From positions 23,931 to 87,930 of the forward strand of contig NZ_JAJGMW010000020.1 of assembly GCF_020782115.1 (NCBI RefSeq): DNA of 64,000 bases, given 5' to 3'. Source of the DNA: Leeuwenhoekiella parthenopeia. Its GTDB lineage: Bacteria; Bacteroidota; Bacteroidia; Flavobacteriales; Flavobacteriaceae. Of the stretch, positions 27,979 through 37,240 are shown piece by piece. Numbering within the stretch: position 1 is the stretch's first letter; the number at the start of each line of letters is the position of its first letter. Made by a program: the position numbers and the translations under genes. The notes beneath the pieces were generated by a model. It saw only the letters and a list, made by a program, of their open reading frames with translations, did no database searches and was not told the DNA's origin.

Positions 27979-28695
27979 TTAAATCAGGTCAAAAATAGAA
28001 TCAACCGCGGGATAGCGCTCTACCGTAAAACCTTCTGCATAATCAGTGCCTATGAGTCGGCCCAGATCCCGTGCCCGGTATTTGATGCTTTCCTGAAAGT
28101 TTTTACTGCTTATAGGGGTATTGTCCTCCCCTTTCGACGGATCATAAAACTGAGAGGAATAAGCCATCACAGCTTCCATCTTTTGATCAATAAAACCGGT
28201 GATATCTACCACCACATCGGGCTGCAGGTTTTTCCATTGTATGTAATGGTACACGTTTTTCGGTCTCCAGGGTTCCTGCGGTTGTCCGTCGAGGCTGGTT
28301 TCAATCTTCTTGAGGCCGCTGAGAAAACAGGCGTCACTGGCGAGCTTGCTCCCGCGACCGTGATCGATATGCCGATCATCAATGGCGTTGCACAACACAA
28401 TCTCGGGTCTGTATTTGCGTATGATTTCAATAATACGCAATTGGGACTCGCGGTTGTTTTCAAAAAAGCCGTCAGCCAGAGCGATATTTTCGCGGGCACT
28501 AAGCTTTAATATTTTCGCAGCATCTGCGGCTTCCTGGTCCCTGATCTCCGCCGAACCGCGTGTTCCGAGTTCACCCCGCGTCAAATCAAGCACTCCGGTT
28601 TTCTTACCGCGACTTTGTTCTTTGGCCAAAACACCCGCACAGGACAATTCTACATCATCAGGGTGTGCGCCAATGGCAAGTATATCTAATTTCAC
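27979..28695 (-). CDS. bshB1: Bacillithiol biosynthesis deacetylase BshB1
   Basis: 238 residues, GTG start at 28695 (MKLDILAIGAHPDDVE). The zinc motif HPDD (12-15) and the distal His in DDRHIDHGRG (about 106-115) are those of PIG-L family N-deacetylases; LTRGELGTRG is characteristic of the BshB1 branch. It removes acetyl from GlcNAc-malate in bacillithiol synthesis, the low-molecular-weight thiol of many Bacteroidota. No bshA or bshC is present in the window. Downstream of it is the tRNA-His gene; upstream is a tandem-repeat intergenic region. Confidence 0.95.
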   Translation of the reverse strand: MKLDILAIGAHPDDVELSCAGVLAKEQSRGKKTGVLDLTRGELGTRGSAEIRDQEAADAAKILKLSARENIALADGFFENNRESQLRIIEIIRKYRPEIVLCNAIDDRHIDHGRGSKLASDACFLSGLKKIETSLDGQPQEPWRPKNVYHYIQWKNLQPDVVVDITGFIDQKMEAVMAYSSQFYDPSKGEDNTPISSKNFQESIKYRARDLGRLIGTDYAEGFTVERYPAVDSIFDLI

Positions 28696-28722
28696 TATAC
28701 GTTACGTATTAATGGTTATTTG

Positions 28723-28786
28723 GTGGAATCGTGGAATCGTGGAATCGCGGAATCGTGGAATCGTGGAATCGTGGAATCGTGGAATC
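28723..28786. repeat. Eight-base tandem repeat, GTGGAATC x8
   Basis: Eight consecutive copies of GTGGAATC with one variant (GCGGAATC, fourth copy), between bshB1 and the trans-sulfuration gene, inside the upstream region of bshB1. Two copies of a close variant occur at 58332-58347. Confidence 0.95.
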
Positions 28787-28800
28787 GTTTAAGTATAATC

Positions 28801-28842
28801 TTTTCACTTTCTACTTTTCACTTTCTACTTTTCACTTCTCAC
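28801..28842. repeat. Seven-base tandem repeat, TTTTCAC/TTTCTAC x6
   Basis: Six heptamer units alternating TTTTCAC and TTTCTAC, last unit TTCTCAC. It ends just before the stop codon of the next minus-strand gene (28849). Confidence 0.9.
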
Positions 28843-28848
28843 CTATCT

Positions 28849-30024
28849 TTAGAGACTAAAATTCAAACTATCCTTAACCACCTTTTCCAGTGCCTGCTCG
28901 AGGTCTGCGATCAAATCCTTTCGATCTTCAATACCTACCGAAAAGCGAAGCAAACCGTCATTTATTCCCTGATGTGCACGTTCTTCGGCACTCAACAAGG
29001 CGTGCGAGGTTTGCGTGGGAGACAAAATGGTAGATTCCACCCCGGCAAGGCTCATAGAGGGCTTAATCAGTTTCAATTCCTTTAAAAAAGCTTTAGCATC
29101 CAGCTCGTCTGCGAGTTCAAATGAGAGCATTCCACCAAAACCGCGCATCTGCTTTTTAGCCAGCGCATAATCGGGGTGCGACTTTAAACCGGGATAATAC
29201 ACCGCTTTTACGTGACCATTTTGCTCCAGCCACTTTGCCAGTTTTTTAGCGTTCTTATTCTGCTGCTTTACTCGAAGCACAAGCGTCTTAAGACTCCGTT
29301 CCAGCATCCACACGCTAAAATCACTCAGGCTACCACCTAAGTTTTTGGCTTTATGCCAAATCTGTTCCATATGTGCATTTGAGGCCGCAACAGCGCCCGC
29401 CAGAATATCACTGTGCCCACCCATATATTTAGTCGCCGAGTGGATGATGATATCGATGCCAAATTCCGCCGGATTCTGATTTACCGGCGAGGCAAAGGTG
29501 TTATCAATCATCGTTATAATGTCGTTTTCTTTAGCCAGATCGGCAATCATTTGCATATCGGTCACCGTCATTAACGGGTTTGACGGGGTTTCGATATACA
29601 GCACTTTGGTGTTTGGCTTCAGGGCTTTTTCAAAATCTGTGCGCTCAAGACCTTCGGTAAAACTGTACTCGATTCCCATCTTAGAAAATTCCTCTTCTAC
29701 CAGATTGAAGGTTCCGCCATAAAGGGTTTTCTGCAATACAATATGATCTCCCGCATTTAAAAAGGCCAGAAGCGCGGTGCTCACTGCCGCCATCCCGCTG
29801 CCAAAAATCATTCCGGCTTCAGTACCTTCAAGAGCCGCAATTTTTTTTGCGAGCATTTCCTGATTGGGTGTATTAAAATATCGTGGGTATCGCTTTACTT
29901 CAACATATTCATAGGCGTAAGAAGTCGACATATAAAGCGGCGAAATCGCGCCTTTAAACTGCTTGTCTTCTACCTCGCCCACGTGGGTGCAAATGGTGTT
30001 TTTTCCGAATTTTGAGTGATTCAT
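28849..30024 (-). CDS. PLP-dependent trans-sulfuration enzyme (cystathionine/methionine gamma-lyase family)
   Basis: 391 residues, typical length. Cys/Met metabolism PLP family: phosphate-binding GSGMAAVSTALLA, SLYGGTFNL-like QKTLYGGTF, ETPSNPLM, DNTFASPVNQNPAEFGIDI and the PLP lysine in HSATKYMGGHSD (about 205-210). The family holds cystathionine gamma-synthase, gamma-lyase and methionine gamma-lyase; substrate residues do not allow a firm choice, although the N-terminal ICTHVGEV and LYMSTSYAYE are seen in lyase-like members. Cytosolic. Stands alone; the repeat-rich spacer downstream separates it from bshB1. Confidence 0.92.
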   Translation of the reverse strand: MNHSKFGKNTICTHVGEVEDKQFKGAISPLYMSTSYAYEYVEVKRYPRYFNTPNQEMLAKKIAALEGTEAGMIFGSGMAAVSTALLAFLNAGDHIVLQKTLYGGTFNLVEEEFSKMGIEYSFTEGLERTDFEKALKPNTKVLYIETPSNPLMTVTDMQMIADLAKENDIITMIDNTFASPVNQNPAEFGIDIIIHSATKYMGGHSDILAGAVAASNAHMEQIWHKAKNLGGSLSDFSVWMLERSLKTLVLRVKQQNKNAKKLAKWLEQNGHVKAVYYPGLKSHPDYALAKKQMRGFGGMLSFELADELDAKAFLKELKLIKPSMSLAGVESTILSPTQTSHALLSAEERAHQGINDGLLRFSVGIEDRKDLIADLEQALEKVVKDSLNFSL

Positions 30025-30147
30025 AGCCTTTTTAATTGAAGCTGTGAATTTACAAAAAAGCCAAAGGAATACGTTTGACTTTGCGCTATAAATCGGCTGG
30101 AAAGCCGGCTCTATTGATACTATATTTGCAAAACCGAATTCAACACG

Positions 30148-30612
30148 ATGCCTACATTAGTATTTGATACCTATAAACCCGACTATGCAGAAGCTTTTAA
30201 AGTCCTCAATTTGCACTGGCTAAAGCAGTATTTTGTAGTGGAACCCCACGACGAGGAAGTTCTGAGCGATCCTGAACGTTTTATCCTAAAACCCGGCGGA
30301 GAAATTATGTTCGCAAAAATCGCAGATCGGGTAGTCGGCGTTGTAGCCCTGATGCCCGATGAAAACGGAATTTTTGAACTCACTAAAATGGCGGTGGATA
30401 GTGACTTACGGGGTCAAAAAATCGGTCAGCAATTGCTTCAGCATACACTGAATTTTGCCCGTCAAAAAGGATTAGACGCACTCATTCTGTATTCAAACCG
30501 AAAGCTTGAAAACGCGATTTACCTGTATCGAAACCATGGTTTTGAAGAAATCCCGCTGGAGCAACCCAATCCCTACCTGCGGGCAGATATCAAAATGAGA
30601 ATCAGTCTTTAA
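30148..30612 (+). CDS. GNAT-family N-acetyltransferase
   Basis: 154 residues forming one GNAT domain. Core: KIADRVVGVVALMPDENGIFELTKMAVDSDLRGQKIGQQLLQHTLNFARQ contains the acetyl-CoA loop RGQKIGQQL (about 91-99); then LILYSNRKLENAIYLYRNHGFEEI with the usual Tyr and Gly-Phe. Substrate unknown; small-molecule or protein amine. Upstream TATATTTG (30121-30128) is a possible -7 box. It is divergent from the trans-sulfuration gene and separated by about 120 bp from it. Confidence 0.9.
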   Translation: MPTLVFDTYKPDYAEAFKVLNLHWLKQYFVVEPHDEEVLSDPERFILKPGGEIMFAKIADRVVGVVALMPDENGIFELTKMAVDSDLRGQKIGQQLLQHTLNFARQKGLDALILYSNRKLENAIYLYRNHGFEEIPLEQPNPYLRADIKMRISL

Positions 30613-30723
30613 GCAGTATTCGGCACTATGAGCTTCCGGAATTGCAGTTTACCATTTCTTTAATACGCTTTCTTTCAATTTCTTAGTTTCTTTAGGGTAT
30701 TCTAAACCTAAAACGCATTAAAA

Positions 30724-31524
30724 ATGAAAAAAATTCTACTAACGGCTTTGGTAGTTACCACGCTATTCAGCTGTAAAAACGAGACCAAAAATCAGGAAGA
30801 AGTCACAACCGAAACGGAAGAAATGGCAATGACTGAAGAATCTGAAATGGAAGCCGCTTTTGATATCACTCCTATTGAACATGCTACGGCCGTGTTTACG
30901 CTGGGAGATGCCGTTTTTTATATTGATCCCGTAGGCGGCGCCGAAGCTTTTGAAGGCCAGCCAGCTCCCCAGTATATTTTGCTTACCGATATTCACGGCG
31001 ATCACTTAAACCAGGCTACGCTTAAGGCTGTGGCTAAACCCGACACCAAAATTTTTGCTCCTCAGGCGGTTTTTGATCAACTAGAAGGCCCCATTCGTTC
31101 GCAGGTTACGGTGATGAATAACGACGATACGCAAAGCTGGGATGGATATACCCTGACTGCTATCCCAATGTATAACCTGCGTGAAGAGGCTAAGCAGTTT
31201 CACGTAAAAGGCCGTGGTAATGGTTATGTGCTGGAAAAAGACGGCACGCGCATCTATTTCTCTGGCGATACCGAAGACATTCCTGAAATGCGCAATCTGG
31301 AAGACATCGACAAGGCTTTTGTATGTATGAACCTGCCGTACACAATGACTGTAGAAAGCGCAGCAGATGGTGTGATTGCCTTTGCTCCAGATGAAGTATA
31401 TCCGTATCACTTTAGAGGTCAGGGAGGTCTTAGCGATACCGATACATTTAAAAGCATCGTAGACTCGGCCAATGTAGGCACCGAGGTCATAATGCTCGAC
31501 TGGTATCCCAATAAATCAGAATAA
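30724..31524 (+). CDS. MBL-fold metal-dependent hydrolase lipoprotein (UlaG-like)
   Basis: 266 residues. Lipoprotein signal (TTLFSCKNE) and a Glu/Met-rich linker to about residue 45. The rest is a metallo-beta-lactamase fold with the metal motif TDIHGDHLN (about 95) where the first His of HxHxDH is Asp, RIYFSGDTED (about 175) with the bridging Asp, and VYPYHFRGQG with the final His. The Asp variant is seen in many Bacteroidota members, so activity is likely kept; substrate unknown. A terminator follows at 31622-31650. Confidence 0.87.
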   Translation: MKKILLTALVVTTLFSCKNETKNQEEVTTETEEMAMTEESEMEAAFDITPIEHATAVFTLGDAVFYIDPVGGAEAFEGQPAPQYILLTDIHGDHLNQATLKAVAKPDTKIFAPQAVFDQLEGPIRSQVTVMNNDDTQSWDGYTLTAIPMYNLREEAKQFHVKGRGNGYVLEKDGTRIYFSGDTEDIPEMRNLEDIDKAFVCMNLPYTMTVESAADGVIAFAPDEVYPYHFRGQGGLSDTDTFKSIVDSANVGTEVIMLDWYPNKSE

Positions 31525-31621
31525 ACCACTTCGTGGCAAATCTACAAGGCTTCCGTAGAAAAGAAACCTTTAATTCCAAGGCAAACCTCTCAGTAGCAAA
31601 CCCTTTGGCGGAGCCAATAAG

Positions 31622-31650
31622 ATCCCAATCGCACCGGTTGGGATTTTTTT
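31622..31650 (+). terminator. Intrinsic terminator of the MBL-fold gene
   Basis: ATCCCAA and TTGGGAT arms around a GC-rich loop (31623-31643), followed by seven T. Confidence 0.8.
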
Positions 31651-31718
31651 GTTTTGGACGAAAGCTTGGCAAAAAAGTGTAAATGCGTACTTTTAAAATC
31701 GATAAACGCAATTACCTT

Positions 31719-32849
31719 ATGAAAGCACCTCTTTTCGCTTTAAGCTTTATGCTATTCTTTTCATGTAAAAACACCGAAACCAAAACCGAATCTGTTATGA
31801 CCGAAACTCCACAAGAACATTCAGAAGGAATGCCTTTTTATATAGGAACTTATACTAACGGCGACAGTAAGGGTATTTACAAAGCGGTTTTAAATGCTGA
31901 CGGAAGCCTTACTGAACCGGTACTTGCTGTCGAATCTGAAAACCCATCTTTCCTGGCTTTTTCTAAAAATAAGGACATCCTTTTAGCCGTAAACGAAAAT
32001 GAAAACGGCAGCATTGAATCGTTTCAGGTTGATGGCGATGAATTACTTGGAGTTAACCAAAGCCCTACCGGCGGAGCCCATCCCTGTTTTGTGGCGGTTA
32101 ATGACGATGAATATGTGCTGGTTGCCAACTATACCGGAGGCAATATAGGCCTGCTAAAACTTGACCCCAAAGACGGAAGCCTTTCTGATCTACTGGATGT
32201 GGAACAGCACGAGGGCAAAGGCACCACTGAACGGCAGGAAGGTCCGCACGCGCACTCCGCCTGGTTTATTCCCGATGGCAGCGGTATCATTTCAGCCGAC
32301 CTGGGAACCAATCAATTGTGGTTTTCAAAAATCAATACCGAAACCAACAAACTGGAACCGGCCACTACTCAAAAACTCGATTTACCAGAAGGTGCAGGCC
32401 CAAGACATTTGGTCTTCCATCCTAATAATGATTTTATCTACGTGCTAAACGAACTCGATAATACCATCAGCCAGATTCAGAATGAAAACGGAAACTACAG
32501 CGTAGTAAGCTCCTTCTCTATCCTTCCGGAAGGTTTTGCTGAATACAGTAAAGCAGCAGATATTCACGCGAGTGCAGATGGTAAGTTTATTTATGCGTCA
32601 AACCGCGGTCACGACAGCATCGCCATTTTAGAAGTTATGGAAGATGGAAGTTTAAAACTTGTCGCTAACGAACCTACAAAAGGAAAAGACCCACGTAACT
32701 TTCAAATTTCACCGGACGGAAACTTTATTCTGGTTGCTAATCAAAACGGAAACAACCTGGTTTCCTATAAACGCGATGCCAAAACCGGATTAATGAACTT
32801 TATTGCTGAAGTTGCAGCGCCTGCACCGGTTTGTATTTTGTTTGAGTAG
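31719..32849 (+). CDS. Lactonase-family beta-propeller lipoprotein (6-phosphogluconolactonase Pgl-like)
   Basis: 376 residues from ATG at 31719; the frame opens 12 codons earlier, but the lipoprotein signal MKAPLFALSFMLFFSCKN starts here. The seven-bladed lactonase propeller is readable: FYIGTYTNGDSKGIYKA, SFLAFSKNKDILLAVNE, HPCFVAVNDDEYVLVANYTGGNIGLLKL, GPHAHSAWFIPDGSGIISADLGTNQLW, GAGPRHLVFHPNNDFIYVLNEL, IYASNRGHDSIAI, DPRNFQISPDGNFILVANQNGNNLV. The family includes YbhE-type 6-phosphogluconolactonase, but a secreted lipoprotein form is more likely to act on other lactones or as a binding protein. It follows the MBL gene after a terminator. Confidence 0.9.
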   Translation: MKAPLFALSFMLFFSCKNTETKTESVMTETPQEHSEGMPFYIGTYTNGDSKGIYKAVLNADGSLTEPVLAVESENPSFLAFSKNKDILLAVNENENGSIESFQVDGDELLGVNQSPTGGAHPCFVAVNDDEYVLVANYTGGNIGLLKLDPKDGSLSDLLDVEQHEGKGTTERQEGPHAHSAWFIPDGSGIISADLGTNQLWFSKINTETNKLEPATTQKLDLPEGAGPRHLVFHPNNDFIYVLNELDNTISQIQNENGNYSVVSSFSILPEGFAEYSKAADIHASADGKFIYASNRGHDSIAILEVMEDGSLKLVANEPTKGKDPRNFQISPDGNFILVANQNGNNLVSYKRDAKTGLMNFIAEVAAPAPVCILFE

Positions 32850-32990
32850 CCTTTGCGTAATGGAAATAAAATTATTCGGTAATTAATCATAATGAAATCT
32901 ACCAGTAGCATAGATTAAGCGGTGTTTTAACTTACAATTCTTGAAATTCAGTTTTGTTATATAAAAGGATTTATTTATATCTCAGACATT

Positions 32991-33527
32991 ATGAAACATA
33001 GATTCCTTTACCTCTTTCTAATATTCACATTATTAGCTTGTAAAAATGATGATGATAATACGAATGGTGATCCCTTATCTCAATTACCAACCGAAACACA
33101 AACGGGAGAAAATACATTTGGATGTCTTTTAGATGGAGAGCCTTTCATACCTGGCGGTGGAATAAACCCATTAGATTGTGTTTACCAATTTGTTAATGGA
33201 GGATACTATTTTTCTGTCCAAGGGAGTAATATCGATGGAGATAATTTCGGAAGAAGAATATCAATTGGGACTGAGAATTTGGAGTTAAGTGAAGGATCTA
33301 CATATCAGCTATTAGAAGAAGAGGATGGCAAGGCAAATGGCACTTTCTTTTATTCTACTCTAAAAAGCGACACTTCAATAAATAATTCTGGAGAACTAAC
33401 TATTACAAAACTTGATACCGAAAATCAAATAATTTCTGGAACATTTTGGTTCGATGTAATTCATCCATATACAAACGAAATAGCTAAAATTCGAGAAGGC
33501 CGTTTTGACATGCAATATTCCAGATAG
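32991..33527 (+). CDS. AT-rich predicted surface lipoprotein (DUF6252-like)
   Basis: 178 residues with lipoprotein signal FTLLACKNDDDN; the acidic run after the Cys suggests surface export. The body (FGCLLDGEPFIPGGG, YYFSVQGSNIDGD, ISGTFWFDV, EIAKIREGRFDMQYS) looks like the DUF6252 family of small Bacteroidota lipoproteins, where the C-terminal strand pattern ITxGRFD is common. Its base composition and codon choice (many AAT, ATA, GAT, TTA) are visibly more AT-rich than those of the neighbours, suggesting recent transfer. The 150 bp after it hold an 8-bp inverted repeat (33553-33590) but no gene. Confidence 0.75.
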   Translation: MKHRFLYLFLIFTLLACKNDDDNTNGDPLSQLPTETQTGENTFGCLLDGEPFIPGGGINPLDCVYQFVNGGYYFSVQGSNIDGDNFGRRISIGTENLELSEGSTYQLLEEEDGKANGTFFYSTLKSDTSINNSGELTITKLDTENQIISGTFWFDVIHPYTNEIAKIREGRFDMQYSR

Positions 33528-33677
33528 AACAAATTCAATTAAAAATAACACTTAGTATCATATATACTATTTTACAAATTAGTGATACTAGACCCTATTT
33601 TTCAGCTCAAAACCTTAGAAGTTCCAAACTCTTATAATCCTGAATAGCAATAATAATGATAATATCTTCCAAAGACA

Positions 33678-35312
33678 CTACTTCACCTGCTTCCCGCCCA
33701 ACCAGGTTTGATTTACTTTTAAATCTGGGATCTCATCTTCAGGAATGGTCATCAAATCGGCATCCATCACGATAAAGTCTGCAAATTTACCGGGCTCGAT
33801 GCTTCCTTTCTCCGCTTCTTCAAAGTTGGAAAAGGCCGCCCAAATGGTCATCCCACGCAACGTTTCTTCGCGGCTCAGCGCATCTTTCATTTGAAAACCA
33901 CCTTCAGGGTATTGCATCAGATCCTTTCGGGCTACCGCAGCATAAAAGGTATAAAACGGATTCACCTGCTCTACCGGAAAATCAGTTCCCAAAGCGATGA
34001 TTCCGGCTTCATCAAGCAGTTTTTTATAGGCATAAGCGCCCTTCATTCGGCGCTCACCCAAACGATCTTTTGCCCAGTACATATCACTGGTAGCGTGTGT
34101 AGGCTGTACCGATGGTAAAATGTTTTCGTCAAAATAATTGAAATCTTCAGGCGAAATCACCTGCGCGTGCTCAATCTTCCAGCGACGGTCTGACTGATCT
34201 TTCAGGGCTTCGGCGTAAGCTTTTAAGATCACCGTATTTGCTGAATCTCCAATAGCGTGCGTATTCATTTGAAAAGCTGAAGGGGCTAACTTTTGCGCCA
34301 GGCTGTAAATGCTGTCAACCGGAGTCACCATCGCCCCGTAGTGACCTGCCCGGTCTGAGTAGGGTTCGCGTAAGGCTGCACCGCGTGAGCCCAAAGCCCC
34401 ATCTCCATATACTTTTACCGAACGCACATTGAGTTTATCGGTCTTTAGAATACCATGTTTGAGGAAATAATCTACATCTGCGGGCGTGTTACTGATCATC
34501 GCATACATACGCATATCGAGTGCGCCTGCTTTCTGTAAACTGTCAATCAAAAAAATAGTCTCCTTATCTAAACCGGCATCGTTAACCGTGGTCAACCCGT
34601 AATTAAAACAGTATTCCTGAGCATCCTGAAGGGCGGCAGTTGCCTGTTCACGGGTCATTTGTGGCATAATGGGCGTGATCAAATCCATAGGATTATCAAC
34701 CAGTACGCCGGTGAGTTCGTTGTTTTCCTTCACAATCTCCCCACCTTCCGTGATGGTGGTGTTGTCTATTTTTGCAAGATCTAAAGCCTTTTGGTTTACC
34801 AAAAGCGCGTGCCCGTCTATACGCTGCAATACGACCGGAGTATCGGGAAAAAGTGAATCCAGCTTGCGTTTGTTAGGAAATGCCTTGTCTTCCCAGTCGT
34901 TTTGATCCCAGCCTCTTCCGTAGATAAAGTCAGAAGGTTTTTGAGCCTGAAATTCCTGCACCCGTTGTACTACTTCGTCAAAACTTTTAGATCCGACTAA
35001 ATCTACGTTTTGCAACGAAGCGCCAAACCTAAAAAAGTGGCAATGCGCATCGATGAAACCGGGATATACGATTTTGCCCTGAAGATCTATAGTTTCAGTC
35101 GCCTGGTATTTCGCCTGAATGGAGTCGGTTAGGCCAACAGCTACAAACTTATCTCCTCTGATCGCAAAGGCCTGAGCTTTTGAAAACTCAGCGTCTACCG
35201 TGTAAACCGTGGCATTTATAAAGATTTTATCTACCGCCGTTTTGGCCTCAGGCTTGTCGTTACAGGCAGTTAGTAAAATAGAAAGGAAAATCAAAAACAG
35301 GAAATTGCGCAT
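33678..35312 (-). CDS. Amidohydrolase lipoprotein (YtcJ-like, amidohydrolase_3)
   Basis: 544 residues. Lipoprotein signal (ILLTACNDK). Metal site motif DAHCHFFRFG (about 79-88) near the N-terminal beta-sandwich, GRGWDQNDW, then VKVYGDGALGSRGAAL with the catalytic region, NTHAIGD with a metal-binding His, IEHAQVI, and GTDFPVEQVNPF with the final Asp. Family members hydrolyse cyclic amides or amine-linked substrates; substrate here is unknown. Exported and anchored. Gene stands alone on the minus strand, downstream of the TPR/barrel operon terminator. Confidence 0.9.
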   Translation of the reverse strand: MRNFLFLIFLSILLTACNDKPEAKTAVDKIFINATVYTVDAEFSKAQAFAIRGDKFVAVGLTDSIQAKYQATETIDLQGKIVYPGFIDAHCHFFRFGASLQNVDLVGSKSFDEVVQRVQEFQAQKPSDFIYGRGWDQNDWEDKAFPNKRKLDSLFPDTPVVLQRIDGHALLVNQKALDLAKIDNTTITEGGEIVKENNELTGVLVDNPMDLITPIMPQMTREQATAALQDAQEYCFNYGLTTVNDAGLDKETIFLIDSLQKAGALDMRMYAMISNTPADVDYFLKHGILKTDKLNVRSVKVYGDGALGSRGAALREPYSDRAGHYGAMVTPVDSIYSLAQKLAPSAFQMNTHAIGDSANTVILKAYAEALKDQSDRRWKIEHAQVISPEDFNYFDENILPSVQPTHATSDMYWAKDRLGERRMKGAYAYKKLLDEAGIIALGTDFPVEQVNPFYTFYAAVARKDLMQYPEGGFQMKDALSREETLRGMTIWAAFSNFEEAEKGSIEPGKFADFIVMDADLMTIPEDEIPDLKVNQTWLGGKQVK

Positions 35313-35361
35313 AGCTGAAATTTTTACCGAAAGTACAAATTAAGACATCAAAGCCTAAAAC

Positions 35362-35392
35362 AAAAAAACTCCTTTTTAAAGGAGTTTTTTTT
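35362..35392 (-). terminator. Intrinsic terminator of the barrel/TPR operon
   Basis: ACTCCTTT paired with AAAGGAGT, with A-run (left) and T-run (right). On the minus strand the U-run follows the stop of the outer-membrane barrel gene. Confidence 0.88.
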
Positions 35393-35411
35393 TATGATTA
35401 ATTAAGATTTT

Positions 35412-37163
35412 TTACCAATCAAAGCGGTACGTGGCACCTGCCATTCCCTGAATACCCTGCACCGGGTAATTGACCCAGCGTTGGTAATTGTTACCCAAAG
35501 CATTGTTTACGCGCACAAAAAACGACAACTGCTCGTTGAAGCGATATCCCGCGTGAGCATTGGCATCAAAAAACGAGTCTAAAGTCACAACCTGAGGGTT
35601 ACCACCTCCCAGTGCAGGACCGTAAACATTAACCTCATCATTGCGTTCGCCTACGTAAAACAGGGTGACACCGGCAAACCAGTGCTCGTCAATTTGATAA
35701 TCTGCAAAAAACGAAGCTTTAAAGTCGGGAAGGTTCCAGGCTTCAGCCTCTGTTTCGGTCTCATAAGTAAAGACTTCTCCGTTAACGCGCATTTTCAGAT
35801 TGCTGTTTACGTCAAAGTTGAGCTCCCCGAACAAAGACAAGGTGCGTAAATCGTCATTGATTACGCCAAAGGAGTTCCCGAACTGATAATTATCTGTACC
35901 CAGATTACCGTTATTGTCATCAAAACGCGCATTGTTTTTATACAATAAGCGGTTGTTCTGTGACAGATAGCTGGCGCGCAGGTTATAGCTCATCGCGCTG
36001 CTTAGTTTCCCCTTAATCCCTGCATACAGATCGTATTTCTGATCGGTAGGAGAAATGGAATCCAGCGTAGGTGATACAAACGGATTTTCGGTTGCAAGCT
36101 CCTGATAGCTGTTTTGCATCAGTCCCCCTTCAAGCCCACCATAAGCGATGAAGTACTCATCAACCACGCGATAGGAAGCACGAACTGCCGGGTAAATATT
36201 TATATCGGTTTCCGGTGCATTTGGAGTAAAATGCGCTGCTGCATTGATACCTAAATCAAGCGTTAAATCATCTTTCAACACCTGAATGCTGGGATTGGCG
36301 CTTACGATTAAATGGCTGTATTCTATTCCTGCGGAATTTTGATAATTGCGATCAAAGCTTCCATCTACATAATCCAGTTTCAGATCCAAGCTCAGCTTTT
36401 GACCGGCAACGGGCAACTTAAATTCAGGTTTAACGATTGCTCTGATTTCACCTGACTCATAATTATCACCAAAATAACCCACACGAGCGTAAGCTTTTTC
36501 GAAGAAACCGTCATTAAAAGCGATGGTTCCGCTAAGCCCTGCCTGAAAATAATTATGCGTAGGGTTGATCAAATCGAGCATAGTAGGCATTGCCTTGACA
36601 TCATCGGCCACACCATACCAGTTGTAAGATTTATGACCCAAATCCAAATCGGTATTCAGCGTAAAATCACGGGTATTAGACGTGTAGTTCAGGTTCAAAT
36701 CGGTATCGTAAAAGAAATCGTCAAGCACTACGCCTTCAATATCCCCTTGCGACGAATTGTGATTGAGGTACACTCCAAAATTAGAATCGCGGTCTATCTC
36801 CCAATTGCTGTAAAATTCAGCCAATGCCGTGGTATAGGTACCGAAGCCCAAACGCACGTAATTGTCATACAGCTTGATTCTCTTTGATTTTTCAATCTGC
36901 GCCGCCTGCCCTTTCGCCGGGGTAAAAGTCGAAGCTACCGGCACCGAAAAAATACCGTAAGTCACTTTCTTCTTAGCCATATTTACCGAATCATTCAGCA
37001 TAGGGGTTGCCTTGACCTTAAAAGCATCACCAATCTCAGGCGTGTAGGGTTTCACCACATTTACCACTTCGGTGCCCAGGTTGTCTTTGTCCTGGGCTTT
37101 TGCCTGGTACACACCAAATGTCAAAAGGATAAAAAAGCAGAATTTATATTTTGTATTGATCAT
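35412..37163 (-). CDS. Outer-membrane beta-barrel protein, TonB-receptor-like without plug
   Basis: 583 residues from ATG at 37163 (a TTG nine codons upstream is in frame but adds a non-signal stretch). Signal peptide cleaved AKA|QDKDN, leaving Gln. A short N-terminal region (about 25-90) lacks a recognisable plug or TonB box; from about 100 alternating hydrophobic strands run to the C-terminus, which ends RFDW as an outer-membrane insertion signal. Features NYQRWVNYPVQGIQGMAGATYRF at the end are those of TonB-dependent-receptor barrels. Co-transcribed with the upstream TPR gene; the pair may form an envelope complex. Confidence 0.88.
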   Translation of the reverse strand: MINTKYKFCFFILLTFGVYQAKAQDKDNLGTEVVNVVKPYTPEIGDAFKVKATPMLNDSVNMAKKKVTYGIFSVPVASTFTPAKGQAAQIEKSKRIKLYDNYVRLGFGTYTTALAEFYSNWEIDRDSNFGVYLNHNSSQGDIEGVVLDDFFYDTDLNLNYTSNTRDFTLNTDLDLGHKSYNWYGVADDVKAMPTMLDLINPTHNYFQAGLSGTIAFNDGFFEKAYARVGYFGDNYESGEIRAIVKPEFKLPVAGQKLSLDLKLDYVDGSFDRNYQNSAGIEYSHLIVSANPSIQVLKDDLTLDLGINAAAHFTPNAPETDINIYPAVRASYRVVDEYFIAYGGLEGGLMQNSYQELATENPFVSPTLDSISPTDQKYDLYAGIKGKLSSAMSYNLRASYLSQNNRLLYKNNARFDDNNGNLGTDNYQFGNSFGVINDDLRTLSLFGELNFDVNSNLKMRVNGEVFTYETETEAEAWNLPDFKASFFADYQIDEHWFAGVTLFYVGERNDEVNVYGPALGGGNPQVVTLDSFFDANAHAGYRFNEQLSFFVRVNNALGNNYQRWVNYPVQGIQGMAGATYRFDW

Positions 37164-37190
37164 TTTCGTTTTATTAGGTTTCTGATTCAA

Positions 37191-37236
37191 GATTTAAAAT
37201 TCAAAATTTTGAATATTGAATCTTGAATTTTAAATC
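37191..37236. repeat. Intra-operon inverted repeat containing TTGAATN heptamers
   Basis: GATTTAAAATTCAA (37191-37204) and TTGAATTTTAAATC (37223-37236) are perfect 14-bp arms. The right half also holds three heptamers TTGAATA, TTGAATC, TTGAATT (37209-37229), the same unit as at 22287 and 58402. It lies in the 77-bp gap between the TPR and barrel genes. Could act as a partial terminator or RNA processing site. Confidence 0.75.
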
Positions 37237-37240
37237 GCGA

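Noticed and set aside
28723..28786. Possible CRISPR-like array
   Set aside because: Units are 8 bp and directly adjacent with no spacers; no cas genes nearby.
33553..33590. Terminator after the AT-rich lipoprotein gene
   Set aside because: The 8-bp arms are 22 bases apart and no T-run follows.
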